Assembly (NCBI RefSeq): GCF_013378445.1
Contig: NZ_JABXYK010000014.1
Span: forward strand, 61,675-125,674
DNA: 64,000 nucleotides
Origin: Mycoplana rhizolycopersici
GTDB taxonomy: Bacteria; Pseudomonadota; Alphaproteobacteria; Rhizobiales; Rhizobiaceae
Direction: 5' to 3'
Positions 1 to 10,175 of this stretch are shown one piece after another. The translations under genes and the position numbers were made by a program. Each line of letters starts with the position of its first letter. The stretch's first letter is position 1. The notes beneath the pieces were generated by a model. That model ran no database searches, was not told where the DNA came from, and was given only the letters and a program-made list of their open reading frames with translations.

Positions 1-90
1 GAGCGCAGCTCCGGGGTGGGGTGACCAGTCGGGAACCATGCAGGCGACCGATGCTGTCGCAGGATCACCCCCGCCCGCCGCTGCGCGGCG

Positions 91-113
91 ACCTCGCCCC
101 TCAAAGGGGAGGT
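91..113. repeat. Short intergenic hairpin upstream of betC
   Basis: ACCTCgCCCCT and AGGGGAGGT form a hairpin with a tiny loop, just before the betC ribosome binding site. It resembles the short palindromic units scattered between rhizobial genes. It could act as a processing or attenuation element, but that is not shown. I could not assign any gene to positions 1-164. Confidence 0.4.
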
Positions 114-164
114 AGGGTGCGCCCCGCATTTGCCACCCCCGCAACACCCAAGGAACCGCACGCC

Positions 165-1694
165 GTGACCGCCAAGAAGCCGAACATCCTGATCATCATG
201 GTCGACCAGCTGAACGGAAAGCTCTTTCCGGACGGGCCGGCGGACTGGCTGCATGTGCCGCACATGAAGGCGCTGGCGAAACGTTCGGCGCGGTTTGCCA
301 ACAACTACACGTCCTCGCCGCTGTGCGCGCCCGCCCGCGCCTCGTTCATGGCCGGGCAACTGCCGAGCCGCACGCAGGTCTACGACAACGCCGCCGAATA
401 CGCCTCCTCGATCCCGACCTTCGCCCACCACCTGCGCCGCGCCGGCTACTACACAGCGCTGTCGGGCAAGATGCACTTCGTCGGTCCCGACCAGCTGCAC
501 GGCTTCGAGGAGCGGCTGACGACGGACATCTATCCGGCCGACTTCGGCTGGACGCCGGACTATCGCAAGCCCGGCGAACGCATCGACTGGTGGTATCACA
601 ACATGGGTTCGGTGACGGGCGCCGGCGTCGCCGAGATCACCAACCAGATGGAATATGACGACGAGGTCGCCTTCCTCGCCAACCAGAAGCTCTATCATCT
701 CTCCCGCGAGAACGACGACGCCGGCCGCCGTCCCTGGTGCGTGACGGTGTCCTTCACCCATCCGCACGACCCCTATGTCGCGCGCCGCAAGTTCTGGGAC
801 CTCTACGCGGACTGCGAACATCTCGAGCCGGAAGTGAGCATGCTGGAGAAGCAGGACCCGCACTCGCAGCGTATCCTGCATTCCTGCGACTATGCCGGCA
901 TGTCGATCACCGCGGAGGACGTGCGCCGCTCGCGCCGGGCCTATTTCGCCAACATCTCCTATCTCGACGAAAAGGTCGGCGAGCTGGTCGATACGCTGAC
1001 CCGCACGCGGATGCTGGACGACACGCTGATCCTGTTCTGCTCCGACCACGGCGACATGCTCGGCGAGCGCGGGCTGTGGTTCAAGATGAACTTCTTCGAG
1101 GGCTCGGCGCGGGTGCCGCTGATGATCGCCGGTCCCGGCGTCGCCTCCGGCTTGCACACGGTGCCGGTCTCCAACCTCGACGTGACGCCGACGCTCTGCG
1201 ATCTTGCCGGCATCTCGATGGAAGAGGTCATGCCGTGGACGGACGGCGAGAGCCTGGTGCCGGTCATCAACGGCGCGGAGCGGACCACGCCGGTGCTGAT
1301 GGAATATGCGGCCGAGGCCTCCTACGCGCCGATCGTCGGCATCCGCGAGGGCAAGTGGAAATACGTCCACTGCGAACTCGACCCGGAACAGCTCTACGAC
1401 CTCGACGCCGACCCGCTGGAACTGAACAACCTGGCGACTTCGGACAATCCCGTCATCCGGGCGACACTGGAGGCGTTCAGGCAGATGCGCGAGGCGCGCT
1501 GGGACATGGCCGCCTTCGACGCCGCCGTGCGCGAGAGCCAGGCGCGGCGCTGGGTCGTCTACGAGGCGCTGCGCAACGGCGCCTACTACCCCTGGGACCA
1601 CCAGCCGCTGCAAAAGGCCTCCGAGCGCTACATGCGCAACCACATGAACCTCGACAACCTCGAGGAATCCAAACGCTACCCGCGGGGAGAATGA
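165..1694 (+). CDS. betC: Choline-sulfatase BetC
   Basis: Cytoplasmic sulfatase that hydrolyses choline-O-sulfate to choline and sulfate, feeding the betaine pathway. The N-terminus ([10 protein letters not shown]) is the metal-binding start of the alkaline phosphatase/sulfatase fold. [15 protein letters not shown] holds the Cys-x-x-x-Arg sulfatase signature whose Cys matures to formylglycine. [13 protein letters not shown] supplies the later Asp-His metal ligands. The frame is open from position 21, but I chose GTG at 165 because an AAGGA lies about 10 bases upstream and family similarity begins there, giving 509 residues. The stop is one base before betB, so the two are one operon. In Sinorhizobium a betI repressor precedes betC; it would lie outside the window. 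Confidence 0.93.
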   Translation: MTAKKPNILIIMVDQLNGKLFPDGPADWLHVPHMKALAKRSARFANNYTSSPLCAPARASFMAGQLPSRTQVYDNAAEYASSIPTFAHHLRRAGYYTALSGKMHFVGPDQLHGFEERLTTDIYPADFGWTPDYRKPGERIDWWYHNMGSVTGAGVAEITNQMEYDDEVAFLANQKLYHLSRENDDAGRRPWCVTVSFTHPHDPYVARRKFWDLYADCEHLEPEVSMLEKQDPHSQRILHSCDYAGMSITAEDVRRSRRAYFANISYLDEKVGELVDTLTRTRMLDDTLILFCSDHGDMLGERGLWFKMNFFEGSARVPLMIAGPGVASGLHTVPVSNLDVTPTLCDLAGISMEEVMPWTDGESLVPVINGAERTTPVLMEYAAEASYAPIVGIREGKWKYVHCELDPEQLYDLDADPLELNNLATSDNPVIRATLEAFRQMREARWDMAAFDAAVRESQARRWVVYEALRNGAYYPWDHQPLQKASERYMRNHMNLDNLEESKRYPRGE

Positions 1695-1695
1695 G

Positions 1696-3159
1696 ATGAG
1701 AGCCCAGCCGAAAGCCAGCCACTTCATCGATGGCGAATATGTCGAGGACACCGCGGGCACGCCGTTCGAGAGCCTCTACCCCGCCACCGGCGAGGTGATC
1801 GCAAAATTGCATGCGGCAACGCCGGCAATCGTGGAAAAGGCGATCCAGGCAGCCAAGCGCGCGCAGCCGGAATGGGCGGCGATGAGCCCGACGGCGCGCG
1901 GCCGCATCCTCAAGCGCGCAGCCGAGATCATGCGCGAGCGCAACCGCGAACTCTCGGAACTGGAGACGCTCGACACCGGCAAGCCGATCCAGGAGACGAT
2001 CGTCGCCGACCCGACCTCGGGCGCCGACAGCTTCGAATTCTTCGGCGGCATCGCGGCCGCCGGCCTCAACGGCGACTACATCCCTCTCGGACAGGATTTC
2101 GCCTTTACGAAGCGGGTGCCGCTTGGCGTCTGCGTCGGCATCGGCGCCTGGAACTATCCCCAGCAGATCGCCTGCTGGAAGGGAGCACCGGCGCTCGTCT
2201 GCGGCAACGCCATGGTATTCAAGCCGTCGGAAAACACCCCGCTCGGCGCGCTTAAGATCGCCGAGATCCTGATCGAGGCCGGCCTGCCGAAGGGGCTCTT
2301 CAACGTCATCCAGGGGGACCGCACGACCGGGCCGCTGCTCGTCAACCATCCCGACGTGGCGAAAGTCTCGCTGACCGGCTCGGTGCCGACGGGCAAGAAG
2401 GTGGCGGGTGCGGCCGCATCCGAGCTGAAGCACGTGACGATGGAGCTCGGTGGCAAGTCGCCGCTGATCATCTTCGACGACGCCGATCTCGAAAGTGCGA
2501 TCGGCGGGGCGATGCTCGGCAACTTCTATTCGACCGGCCAGGTCTGCTCGAACGGCACCCGCGTCTTCGTGCAGAAGGGCATCAAGGACAAGTTCCTGTC
2601 GCGGCTGAAGGAGCGGACGGAGAAGATCGTCATCGGCGAGCCGATGGACGAGGCGACGCAGCTCGGGCCGATGGTATCGAAGGCGCAGCGCGACAAGGTG
2701 CTCGACTATATCGGCAAGGGCAAGGCGGAAGGTGCGACGCTTCTCACCGGCGGCGGCATTCCGAACCATGTGCCCGGCGAAGGCTACTACATCCAGCCCA
2801 CCGTCTTTTCCGACGTCACCGACGGGATGACCATCGCGCGTGAGGAAATCTTCGGCCCCGTCATGTGCGTGCTCGACTTCGAGCATGAGGACGAGGTGAT
2901 CGCCCGCGGCAACGCCACCGAGTTCGGCCTTTCCGGTGGCGTCTTCACCCGCGACATCACCCGCGCGCACCGCGTCGTCGACAGGCTCGAGGCCGGCACG
3001 CTGTGGATCAACACCTACAACCTCTGCCCCGTCGAGATTCCGTTCGGCGGCTCCAAGCAATCCGGCTTCGGGCGGGAGAACTCGCTGGCGGCGATCGAGC
3101 ACTATTCGGAGCTGAAGACGGTGTACGTGTCGATGGGGCCGGTCGAGGCGCCGTATTGA
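1696..3159 (+). CDS. betB: Betaine aldehyde dehydrogenase BetB
   Basis: NAD(P)-dependent oxidation of betaine aldehyde to glycine betaine, the last step of the osmoprotectant pathway. It is 487 residues, normal for the family. The aldehyde dehydrogenase motifs are intact: the oxyanion Asn at about residue 153 (GAWNYP), the general base Glu250 in MELGGKSP, and the nucleophile Cys284 in [11 protein letters not shown]. The C-terminal [14 protein letters not shown] is also typical. It starts two bases after the betC stop. A palindromic intergenic element separates it from betA. Confidence 0.95.
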   Translation: MRAQPKASHFIDGEYVEDTAGTPFESLYPATGEVIAKLHAATPAIVEKAIQAAKRAQPEWAAMSPTARGRILKRAAEIMRERNRELSELETLDTGKPIQETIVADPTSGADSFEFFGGIAAAGLNGDYIPLGQDFAFTKRVPLGVCVGIGAWNYPQQIACWKGAPALVCGNAMVFKPSENTPLGALKIAEILIEAGLPKGLFNVIQGDRTTGPLLVNHPDVAKVSLTGSVPTGKKVAGAAASELKHVTMELGGKSPLIIFDDADLESAIGGAMLGNFYSTGQVCSNGTRVFVQKGIKDKFLSRLKERTEKIVIGEPMDEATQLGPMVSKAQRDKVLDYIGKGKAEGATLLTGGGIPNHVPGEGYYIQPTVFSDVTDGMTIAREEIFGPVMCVLDFEHEDEVIARGNATEFGLSGGVFTRDITRAHRVVDRLEAGTLWINTYNLCPVEIPFGGSKQSGFGRENSLAAIEHYSELKTVYVSMGPVEAPY

Positions 3160-3187
3160 AACAGGTCCGTCCCGGACCATTCCACTG

Positions 3188-3322
3188 GCCCCTCACCCTA
3201 GCCCTCTCCCCGCAAGCGGGGAGAGGGGACGTGGCACGCGGGTCACCCGAATGCCGGCAGGGGCGCGGCATATCCCTTCTCCCCGCCTGCGGGGAGAAGG
3301 TGCCGGCAGGCGGATGAGGGGC
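3188..3322. repeat. RIME-like mosaic palindromic element between betB and betA
   Basis: A 135-bp element bounded by GCCCCTCA at 3188 and TGAGGGGC at 3315, with two strong internal hairpins. CCTCTCCCCGC / GCGGGGAGAGG (3203-3226) has a two-base AA loop. CCTTCTCCCCGC / GCGGGGAGAAGG (3275-3300) has a two-base CT loop. This architecture matches the intergenic mosaic elements (RIME type) described in Rhizobium and Sinorhizobium. It lies inside an operon and may affect mRNA stability or betA expression; that is inference. Confidence 0.8.
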
Positions 3323-3346
3323 AACCAGGCAAGGAAGAGATAGGCA

Positions 3347-4999
3347 ATGCAGAACGCAGATTTCATCATCATCGGCTCCGGCTCGGCCGGCTCGGCGCTG
3401 GCCTATCGTCTCTCCGAGGACGGCAAGAACACGGTCCTGGTGCTCGAGTATGGCGGCTCGGATTTCGGGCCGTTCATCCAGATGCCGGCCGCACTTGCCT
3501 GGCCGATGAGCATGAAGCGCTACAACTGGGGCTACCTCTCCGAGCCCGAGCCGAACCTGAACAACCGGCGCATCACCGCACCGCGCGGCAAGGTGATCGG
3601 CGGGTCGTCGTCGATCAACGGCATGGTCTATGTGCGCGGCAGTGCTGCGGACTACAGCGAATGGGAAGAACTCGGCGCGCGCGGCTGGGGCTATGCCGAC
3701 GTCCTGCCCTACTTCAAGCGGATGGAGCATTCGCATGGCGGCGAAGAAGGCTGGCGCGGAACCGACGGGCCGCTGCATGTCCGGCGCGGCAGCTTCAGGA
3801 ACCCGCTGTTCAAGGCCTTCGTCGAAGCGGGAGCGCAGGCGGGCTTCGAGCTGACCGACGACTACAACGGCTCCAAGCAGGAGGGCTTCGGCCTGATGGA
3901 GCAGACGGTCCACAACGGAAGGCGCTGGTCGGCCGCCTCCGCCTACCTGAAGCCGGCTCTCAAGCGTCCGAACGTCGAGCTGGTGCGCTGCTATGCGCGG
4001 CGGGTCGTGATCGAGAACGGCCGTGCGGTCGGCGTCGAGATCGAGCGCGGCGGCAAGATCGAGGTGGTCAGGGCCAATCGTGAGGTTATCGTCTCGGCCT
4101 CGGCCTTCAACTCGCCGAAGCTTTTGATGCTGTCGGGCATCGGCCCGGCGCAGCACCTGCAGGACATGGGCATCGAGGTGAAGGTAGACCGGCCGGGCGT
4201 CGGCGCCAACCTGCAGGACCATATGGAGTTCTACTTCCAGCAGGTCTCGACCAAGCCGGTTTCGCTCTATTCCTGGCTGCCCTGGTTCTGGCAGGGGGTG
4301 GCAGGTGCGCAGTGGCTGTTGACCAAATCCGGCCTCGGCGTGTCGAACCAGTTCGAATCCTGCGCCTTCGTGCGCTCGGCGCCGGGGGTAAAGCAACCGG
4401 ACATCCAGTATCATTTCCTGCCCGTTGCGATCTCCTACGACGGCAAGGCGGCGGCGAAGAGCCACGGCTTCCAGGTGCATGTCGGCTACAACCATTCGAA
4501 ATCGCGCGGGAACGTGACGCTGCGCTCGCCCGAGGTGAAGGACGATCCCGTCATCCGCTTCAACTACATGAGCCATCCGGAGGACTGGGAGAAGTTCCGC
4601 CACTGCGTGCGACTGACGCGCGAGATCTTCGGCCAGAAGGCGTTCGATCCCTATCGCGGTCCGGAGATCCAGCCGGGCGCAAACGTGCAGAGCGACGAGC
4701 AGATCGACGCTTTCCTGCGCGAGCACCTGGAGAGCGCCTACCATCCCTGCGGCACCTGCCGGATGGGCGACCGCAACGATCCGCTGGCGGTGGTCGATCC
4801 CGAAACCCGGGTGATCGGCGTGGATGGCCTTCGCGTCGCGGACAGCTCGATCTTCCCGCACGTCACATATGGCAACCTCAACGGCCCCTCGATCATGACC
4901 GGCGAGAAGGCGGCCGATCATATCCTGGGCAAGCAGCCCCTGCCCCGCTCCAACCAGGAGCCGTGGATCAACCCGCGCTGGGAGACGAGCGACCGGTAA
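3347..4999 (+). CDS. betA: Choline dehydrogenase BetA
   Basis: FAD-dependent GMC oxidoreductase that oxidises choline to betaine aldehyde and can also act on the aldehyde. It is 550 residues. The dinucleotide-binding GSGSAGS is at residues 10-16. [15 protein letters not shown] is the first GMC signature. The catalytic His466 sits in [10 protein letters not shown] and the second active-site Asn pair in GNLNGPSIM (residues 510-512). It follows betB after the palindromic element and closes the betCBA cluster. Its stop converges with the minus-strand toxin gene 63 bp away. Confidence 0.94.
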   Translation: MQNADFIIIGSGSAGSALAYRLSEDGKNTVLVLEYGGSDFGPFIQMPAALAWPMSMKRYNWGYLSEPEPNLNNRRITAPRGKVIGGSSSINGMVYVRGSAADYSEWEELGARGWGYADVLPYFKRMEHSHGGEEGWRGTDGPLHVRRGSFRNPLFKAFVEAGAQAGFELTDDYNGSKQEGFGLMEQTVHNGRRWSAASAYLKPALKRPNVELVRCYARRVVIENGRAVGVEIERGGKIEVVRANREVIVSASAFNSPKLLMLSGIGPAQHLQDMGIEVKVDRPGVGANLQDHMEFYFQQVSTKPVSLYSWLPWFWQGVAGAQWLLTKSGLGVSNQFESCAFVRSAPGVKQPDIQYHFLPVAISYDGKAAAKSHGFQVHVGYNHSKSRGNVTLRSPEVKDDPVIRFNYMSHPEDWEKFRHCVRLTREIFGQKAFDPYRGPEIQPGANVQSDEQIDAFLREHLESAYHPCGTCRMGDRNDPLAVVDPETRVIGVDGLRVADSSIFPHVTYGNLNGPSIMTGEKAADHILGKQPLPRSNQEPWINPRWETSDR

Positions 5000-5062
5000 G
5001 CTGGGACGGCCGATGCGGGGTGGCGTCGGTGATCAGCACCCCAGGCACCGCGCCCGCGATAG

Positions 5063-5362
5063 TCAGTGGTAGTCTTCCTCGCGCTGGTGGCGGACGGCGG
5101 CTATCGTCACCGTCTCGCTATCGTCGATCATGAAGAGAACGACGTCACCCGAATATCCGACCGGGACCAGAAGTTCGCGCAGCAGCGCGTTGTCCTTGTG
5201 CGCCTTGCGGCAGCTGAAAGGAAATTCGGTCAACATTCCGAGGGCGGACTGGATTGCCAACAAAGCGCGCTCGGCCAGGCCGACATCGTAGGCGATGAGG
5301 AAGTCGTACAGTCTGTCGAAATCCTCCAAGGCTTCTTTGGTATGGCGAAGCCGGTACTTCAT
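5063..5362 (-). CDS. ParE/RelE-superfamily toxin
   Basis: A 99-residue protein starting MKYRLRHTKEALEDF, with the ParE-type helical hairpin and a C-terminal strand region (ETVTIAAVRHQRE). ParE-family toxins usually poison DNA gyrase and RelE relatives cleave mRNA; which applies here cannot be told. The ATG overlaps the antitoxin stop by four bases (ATGA), so translation is coupled. The toxin frame is complete although its antitoxin frame is broken by one base. Confidence 0.75.
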   Translation of the reverse strand: MKYRLRHTKEALEDFDRLYDFLIAYDVGLAERALLAIQSALGMLTEFPFSCRKAHKDNALLRELLVPVGYSGDVVLFMIDDSETVTIAAVRHQREEDYH

Positions 5363-5639
5363 TTCGGCTTCGCGGCCTTCCCGGCCCTTGCCGCTTCAAG
5401 CTTTCTTCTCATCATGGATAGGACATCGTCGGTCGTGTTATAAACCCCGTCCGCTCCGCCTCGGCGAGCGAGGCCAGCCCGCGGGCGATGAACTCGGCCT
5501 GCGTTTTCCGGTAGTCGATCTGCCGGCGGAGCGAGTTTTCGACGAAGGCCGACAGCGTCTCGCCCTCCTTCAGGACGCTTTCGGCGGCCGCGCGCAGTTC
5601 CGGATCGACGCGTAGCGATGGGATGGTGGCGGTTTTCAT
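5359..5639 (-). pseudogene. YlcJ/ParD-like antitoxin, frameshifted by one base
   Basis: The ATG at 5639 opens MKTATIPSLRVDPELRAA, a ribbon-helix-helix style DNA-binding N-terminus followed by SLAEAERTG, typical of antitoxins paired with ParE. At the run of four C on the plus strand (5445-5448) the frame is lost and the first reading ends soon after (FITRPTMSYP). The expected C-terminus (GVYNTTDDVLSMMRRK) is in the next frame and runs to 5359, overlapping the toxin start. Restoring one base gives about 93 residues, normal for the family. This is either a true mutation or a homopolymer sequencing error. Confidence 0.7.
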
Positions 5640-5716
5640 GGCGGCACCTCGTGCGTTGCAATTGCGATGCAATATGCCTGAAATCGCCACGGCGTTCGAC
5701 GACGCCGGTCAACGGC

Positions 5717-6187
5717 TCAAAGAAATCCGATCCAGCGGCCGGCGACGACGGCTGCGATCCAGACGAAAAGCGAGGCTGCAGCCGCAAGGCGGAGCGCCGG
5801 TCCGGGGGCGGCGCCGGCCAGAACCGCCCTCCAGCCCGCGCCCCGGTGGACGAGGGCGACATTGGCGAGCCCGAGTGCGATCAGACCCAGCTTGGCGAGG
5901 AAGGCCGGATTGCCGGCATATTCCGCCGGACGAACGGAAAAGAGACAGAGGCCGGTGACGATGGCGAAGGCGAGACCGGCAGCCGCGACGCGCGACAGGT
6001 AGGGTGCGACGGACGCGAGAGGGACTTTCGGGACATAGCCGAGCAGCCGCAGGTCAAGCGCGAGGATGGCCCCGAACAAGGCGCCGATCGACAGGATATG
6101 GGCGGCATTGACGAAGAGATAGAGCGTCGCCGAAGCCTTCAGGGATCCTGCCAGCTTTGATGTTGCGATCCAGTCCAGCACCTCCAT
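5717..6187 (-). CDS. Four-helix membrane protein, DUF6644/DUF2214-like
   Basis: 156 residues with about four hydrophobic segments (for example LYLFVNAAHILSIGALFGAI, AGLAFAIVTGLCLF, FLAKLGLIALGLANVAL and a C-terminal LFVWIAAVVAGRWIGFL). It is probably an inner membrane protein. The family is of unknown function and commonly neighbours DUF6152 proteins, as here: the upstream gene ends three bases before this start. The pairing suggests a shared role, perhaps in redox or metal handling at the membrane, but no catalytic motif is visible. Confidence 0.65.
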   Translation of the reverse strand: MEVLDWIATSKLAGSLKASATLYLFVNAAHILSIGALFGAILALDLRLLGYVPKVPLASVAPYLSRVAAAGLAFAIVTGLCLFSVRPAEYAGNPAFLAKLGLIALGLANVALVHRGAGWRAVLAGAAPGPALRLAAAASLFVWIAAVVAGRWIGFL

Positions 6188-6190
6188 GCG

Positions 6191-6574
6191 CTAGTTGGTC
6201 CGGATCCGCTCCGGGTAGATGTCGAAGACCTTGCCGTTGACGGTGATGCGCACGGCCTTCATCCGCTTCTCGCTCTGGTCGAGCGAGCGGTTGCCGAGGA
6301 TGACGACCTCGTCGCCCGGCTTGGCGGAGCCCTCGACGAAGCCCGCGCGCTGGGTCTGGCGCGGATTGCCGAGCTCGATCTTCCACAGGCCGTCGCTTGC
6401 CGTCTCGACCTGAAGCGACGGATGCGGCGGGGCGATCGTCACCGTGCGGACAATTCCGGTCAATTCGGACTGCTCCTCCTCGGCCCAGGTCCAGCCGTGA
6501 TGAGCAAGGGCGGTGGTCGCGGCAAACGCCATGATGGCGGCCGTCGCGGCAAGCATGCCGATCGATGTTCGCAT
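6191..6574 (-). CDS. Exported DUF6152 family protein
   Basis: 127 residues with a clear signal peptide (MLAATAAIMAFAATTALAHH) cut near AHH, followed by a small beta-rich domain (ELTGIVRTVTIAPPH and KPGDEVVILGNRSLDQ). The ATG at 6574 is chosen because GGAAGGAATG sits just upstream and the signal peptide starts there, although the frame is open further upstream. The function of DUF6152 is unknown. It forms a two-gene operon with the downstream four-helix membrane protein. Confidence 0.7.
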   Translation of the reverse strand: MRTSIGMLAATAAIMAFAATTALAHHGWTWAEEEQSELTGIVRTVTIAPPHPSLQVETASDGLWKIELGNPRQTQRAGFVEGSAKPGDEVVILGNRSLDQSEKRMKAVRITVNGKVFDIYPERIRTN

Positions 6575-6873
6575 GACGCATTCCTTCCGTTTCGGTGGCA
6601 GTTGAAAACGAAGGTAGCGTACGCATCCGCAAAGGCGAGACGGATCACCATTGCTTGAACGCACGGCGTGATACCAACCTCGGCCGATATTGACCGATCG
6701 CGCCGGCGTGGTGAAGCGTCTGTCGGCCACTGGGATCGCTGTGGTCAATCAGCGCCCACCGGAGGCCGCATGCCAATCCGCGATCCAGCCTTCTAGCGGA
6801 GGAAGGCCGGAGCGGAATCATCGCGAAGGACATTTGCGGTTGCACTGCCGGCCCCAGATGTGACATTTGCGGG

Positions 6874-8211
6874 ATGCGTCCGCTTTATACCAAATCCAAG
6901 ATCCTCAGACGCTCACGTGCGCTACGAGGATCGCGCGATCAATGGAAGCTTCGGCTGGTGTTCTGGATCGGAGCCGTCTCCACCGGCCTCATCAGCGTGC
7001 TGTTTGCGAAGATGGCCGATGCAGCACAGCATCTGTTCCATGGCATGCGTGGCGTCGAAGGCTGGGGCTATCTCATGCCGCTGCTCGTCACGCCGGCCGG
7101 TTTCATGGCCTGCTGCTATGTCGCGCTCAAGTTCTTCCCTGGCGCGCAGGGCAGCGGCATTCCGCAGGCGATCGCGGCGCGCCACCTGGAGGATATGCAG
7201 GATCGGACACGCCTCCTTTCGCTGAGAATTGCGATCGGCAAGATCCTCCTGACAGTGGCCGGGCTCATGAGTGGCGCCTCCATCGGGCGAGAGGGACCGA
7301 CGGTCCAGGTGGGCGCCGCCATCATGATACAGGCAGCCCGCTGGGGCGGTATCGCCCATGCCCGCGGGCTGATCCTGGCCGGATCCGCCGCAGGGATCGC
7401 GGCCGCCTTCAACACGCCAATGGCCGGCATCGTCTTTGCAATCGAGGAGATGAGCCGCAGCTACCAGTCGCGCGCCAATGGCCTTGTGCTGACGACAGTC
7501 ATACTTTCGGGACTGGCGGCCATGGGGCTGGTCGGCAGCTATACCTATTTCGGCGAGACCGACGAAGTCGCCAGAACGGCGGCGGACTGGTCGATGGTGG
7601 CGATTTGCGGCATCGTCGGCGGGGCGCTCGGAGCGGCGTTCAGTGCCCTCGCCCTGCACCTGACCCTGCGAATCCGGCGATGGACGCAGCCGGCAAGGCT
7701 CCGCCGTTCACTGCTCCTTGCCGGCTGCTGCGGCCTTTTCGTGGCCGTGGTCGGCATCCTCTCCCGCGGCGAAACCTTTGGCACTGGCTACGAACAGGCA
7801 CGCGCCGCCCTGGAGGGAGCGCCGGCTTCGCCACTCTACTTCGCCGAGAAGCTGGCCGTCACCTTTGCATCTATGATGTCGGGCATACCTGGCGGGATCT
7901 TTGCCCCATCGCTTTCGGTCGGCGCCGGCTTCGGCAGCACTCTGGCGCTCATGCTTGGCGCGAATGTCGGCCTCGGAGCGCTCCTGGGGATGGCCGGCTA
8001 TTTCGCTGGCGTCGTCCAGGCGCCGATGACGGCCTTCGTCATCATTCTCGAGATGACCGGCAACCACGACAACGTCATCGCCTTGATGACCGCCTCGATG
8101 CTGGGCTACCTCACCTCGCGGCTGATCTCCCGCGAGCCCCTCTATCACGGTTTGTCGCGAAATTTTATCGCCGAAGCGATCCGCACGCGGCGGGCCCAGC
8201 AGCGCGCGTAG
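6874..8211 (+). CDS. CLC-type chloride transporter
   Basis: 445-residue integral membrane protein with the three CLC selectivity motifs: GSGIP (93-97), GREGP (138-142) and GIFAPSL further on. The gating Glu140 and the proton glutamate position (Glu191/192 in VFAIEEM) are both present, which points to a chloride/proton antiporter rather than a pure channel. It has no C-terminal CBS domains. It stands alone, with about 300 bp free upstream, and converges on cysA with 33 bp between stops. Possible roles are acid resistance or pH homeostasis. Confidence 0.9.
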   Translation: MRPLYTKSKILRRSRALRGSRDQWKLRLVFWIGAVSTGLISVLFAKMADAAQHLFHGMRGVEGWGYLMPLLVTPAGFMACCYVALKFFPGAQGSGIPQAIAARHLEDMQDRTRLLSLRIAIGKILLTVAGLMSGASIGREGPTVQVGAAIMIQAARWGGIAHARGLILAGSAAGIAAAFNTPMAGIVFAIEEMSRSYQSRANGLVLTTVILSGLAAMGLVGSYTYFGETDEVARTAADWSMVAICGIVGGALGAAFSALALHLTLRIRRWTQPARLRRSLLLAGCCGLFVAVVGILSRGETFGTGYEQARAALEGAPASPLYFAEKLAVTFASMMSGIPGGIFAPSLSVGAGFGSTLALMLGANVGLGALLGMAGYFAGVVQAPMTAFVIILEMTGNHDNVIALMTASMLGYLTSRLISREPLYHGLSRNFIAEAIRTRRAQQRA

Positions 8212-8244
8212 GCAACGGCTCGCACCGTCGACCCTGTCCGGCCG

Positions 8245-9276
8245 TCAGTAAAACAGCTTCCAGCGCGTCGGGCGGAACGACAGGACCGAGCCGTTCGAGG
8301 CGGCCGCATCCAGCGGCACCTCGATCTCGACATGACAGGGCTCCTCCGAAGAGCCCAGTTCCACCTCGGCGATGCGGGTGCCGGCAAGGCGGCGGCTGGC
8401 GGTGACCGGGCCGGTGAAGCCAGGCCCCTCGTCTGCCAGCGACACGTCCTGCGGGCGGAAGAACAGCCGTGCGGCACCGTCGCGCTGGGCCGAAAGCCCG
8501 GTCGGCGCACCGTGGAAGAACACCGCGCCGCCTTCCACCGTCACCGGCAGGTTGGCGCTCTCGCCGATGAAGGAGAAGACGAAGGGCGAGTTCGGCCGGT
8601 CGTAGACGTCATCCGACGAACCGACCTGCTCGATCTTGCCCTGGCTCATCACCACGACGCGGTCGGCAAGTTCCAGCGCCTCTTCCTGGTCGTGGGTGAC
8701 GAACACGGTCGTATGGCCGGTCCTGTCGTGGAACTCGCGCAGCCACCGGCGCAGTTCCTTGCGCACCTTGGCGTCAAGGGCGCCGAACGGCTCGTCGAGC
8801 AGCAGCACTTTCGGCTCGATCGCCATGGCGCGGGCGAGTGCCACGCGCTGGCGCTGGCCGCCGGAGAGCTGGTTGGGAAAACGCTTCTCCAGGCCAGACA
8901 ATTGGACCATGTCCAGCAGTTCCAGCGCCCGGCGGCGGATTTCGGCCTTTGGCGGGCGCTGGGCCTTCGGCCGGACGGTGAGCCCGAAGGCGACGTTCTC
9001 GGCCACCGTCATATGCCGGAACAGGGCATAATGCTGGAACACGAAGCCGACGTTGCGCTCGCGCACGGACTTGTAGGAGGCGTCCTCGTTGCCGAAGAAG
9101 ATGCGGCCCTGCGTCGGCTGCTCCAGGCCAGCGATCAGGCGCAGCAGCGTGGTCTTGCCGGAGCCGGACGGCCCGAGCAGCGCGATCAACTCGCCGGACT
9201 TGATGTCCAGCGAGACGTCGTGCAGCGCCGGGTAGAGATCGAATTCCTTGCGGATCTTTTCAACGCGAATTTCCAT
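8245..9276 (-). CDS. cysA: Sulfate/thiosulfate ABC importer ATPase CysA
   Basis: 343-residue cytoplasmic ATPase that drives sulfate uptake through CysT/CysW. Walker [10 protein letters not shown] (35-43), signature LSGGQRQR (137-144), Walker B VLLLDEP (157-163) and the switch His195 (VTHDQ) are all present. The C-terminal 100 residues are the short regulatory domain seen in CysA proteins. It is the last gene of cysP-cysT-cysW-cysA, 44 bp after cysW. Confidence 0.92.
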   Translation of the reverse strand: MEIRVEKIRKEFDLYPALHDVSLDIKSGELIALLGPSGSGKTTLLRLIAGLEQPTQGRIFFGNEDASYKSVRERNVGFVFQHYALFRHMTVAENVAFGLTVRPKAQRPPKAEIRRRALELLDMVQLSGLEKRFPNQLSGGQRQRVALARAMAIEPKVLLLDEPFGALDAKVRKELRRWLREFHDRTGHTTVFVTHDQEEALELADRVVVMSQGKIEQVGSSDDVYDRPNSPFVFSFIGESANLPVTVEGGAVFFHGAPTGLSAQRDGAARLFFRPQDVSLADEGPGFTGPVTASRRLAGTRIAEVELGSSEEPCHVEIEVPLDAAASNGSVLSFRPTRWKLFY

Positions 9277-9320
9277 ATACGGTCAGCTCTTCCCAGTATC
9301 TTGTCGGTCGTTGTTTCTTG

Positions 9321-10175
9321 TCAGTGCTTCTGGCCGGCCGACAGTTCGGAACCGTACCGGGTCTCAAGGATCGTCCGCAACACCAGCGTCAGCAGCGCCA
9401 GCAGCGCCAGCAGCGAGGCGACGCCGAATGCGCCGACGACATTGTAGTCGTTGTAGAGGATCTCGACGTGCAGCGGCATGGTGTTGGTCAGGCCGCGAAT
9501 GTGGCCGGAGACCACGGATACGGCGCCGAACTCGCCCATGGCGCGGGCATTGCAGAGCAGGACGCCGTAGAGCAGCGCCCACTTGATGTTGGGCAGCGTC
9601 ACGTACCAGAAGGCCTGCCAGCCATTGGCGCCGAGCGAGATCGCAGCCTCCTCGTCGCCTGTGCCCTGGTCCTGCATCAGCGGGATCAGTTCGCGCGCCA
9701 CGAAGGGAAAGGTGACGAAGATCGTCGCCAGCACGATTCCTGGAACCGCAAAGACTACCTGGATGCCGTAGGATTTCAGGAACGGGCCAAGGAACGAATT
9801 GGCGCCGAAGAGAAGCACGTAGACCAGGCCGGAGATGACCGGGGAGACCGAGAACGGCAGGTCGATCAGCGTGATCAGGAAGGCCTTGCCACGAAACTCG
9901 AACTTCGCGATCGCCCAGGAGGCGGCGACGCCGAACAAGAGGTTGGCCGGAACGGCGATGGCCGCCACCAGCAGCGTCAGCCTGATGGCCGAGACGGCGT
10001 CCGGTTCCTGCAAGGCAGCGACATACTCGCCCGAGCCCTTGCCGAACGCCTCCTTGAAGACGATCAGCAGCGGCGTCAGCACGAACAGCGCCAGGAAGGC
10101 GAGCACGATGAAAATCAGCGTCAAGCGAACGGGCGCACTTTCGCTGATCGGGTTCTTGAAGGCCCTACTGCTCAT
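9321..10175 (-). CDS. cysW: Sulfate ABC importer permease CysW
   Basis: 284-residue inner membrane permease with about six helices. The cytoplasmic EAA loop region is [19 protein letters not shown], followed by the binding-protein-dependent transport fold ([19 protein letters not shown]). The RAMGEFG motif is characteristic of the CysT/CysW/ModB group. It overlaps the end of cysT by 11 bases, indicating a coupled operon. Confidence 0.92.
   Translation of the reverse strand: MSSRAFKNPISESAPVRLTLIFIVLAFLALFVLTPLLIVFKEAFGKGSGEYVAALQEPDAVSAIRLTLLVAAIAVPANLLFGVAASWAIAKFEFRGKAFLITLIDLPFSVSPVISGLVYVLLFGANSFLGPFLKSYGIQVVFAVPGIVLATIFVTFPFVARELIPLMQDQGTGDEEAAISLGANGWQAFWYVTLPNIKWALLYGVLLCNARAMGEFGAVSVVSGHIRGLTNTMPLHVEILYNDYNVVGAFGVASLLALLALLTLVLRTILETRYGSELSAGQKH

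Noticed and set aside
1477..3180. Long open frame on the strand opposite betB
   Set aside because: Arg/Gly/Asp-rich with no domain; a GC-skewed antisense shadow of betB.
3008..4921. 637-codon open frame opposite betA
   Set aside because: Composition of a shadow frame (long His/Arg/Ala runs); betA is certain.
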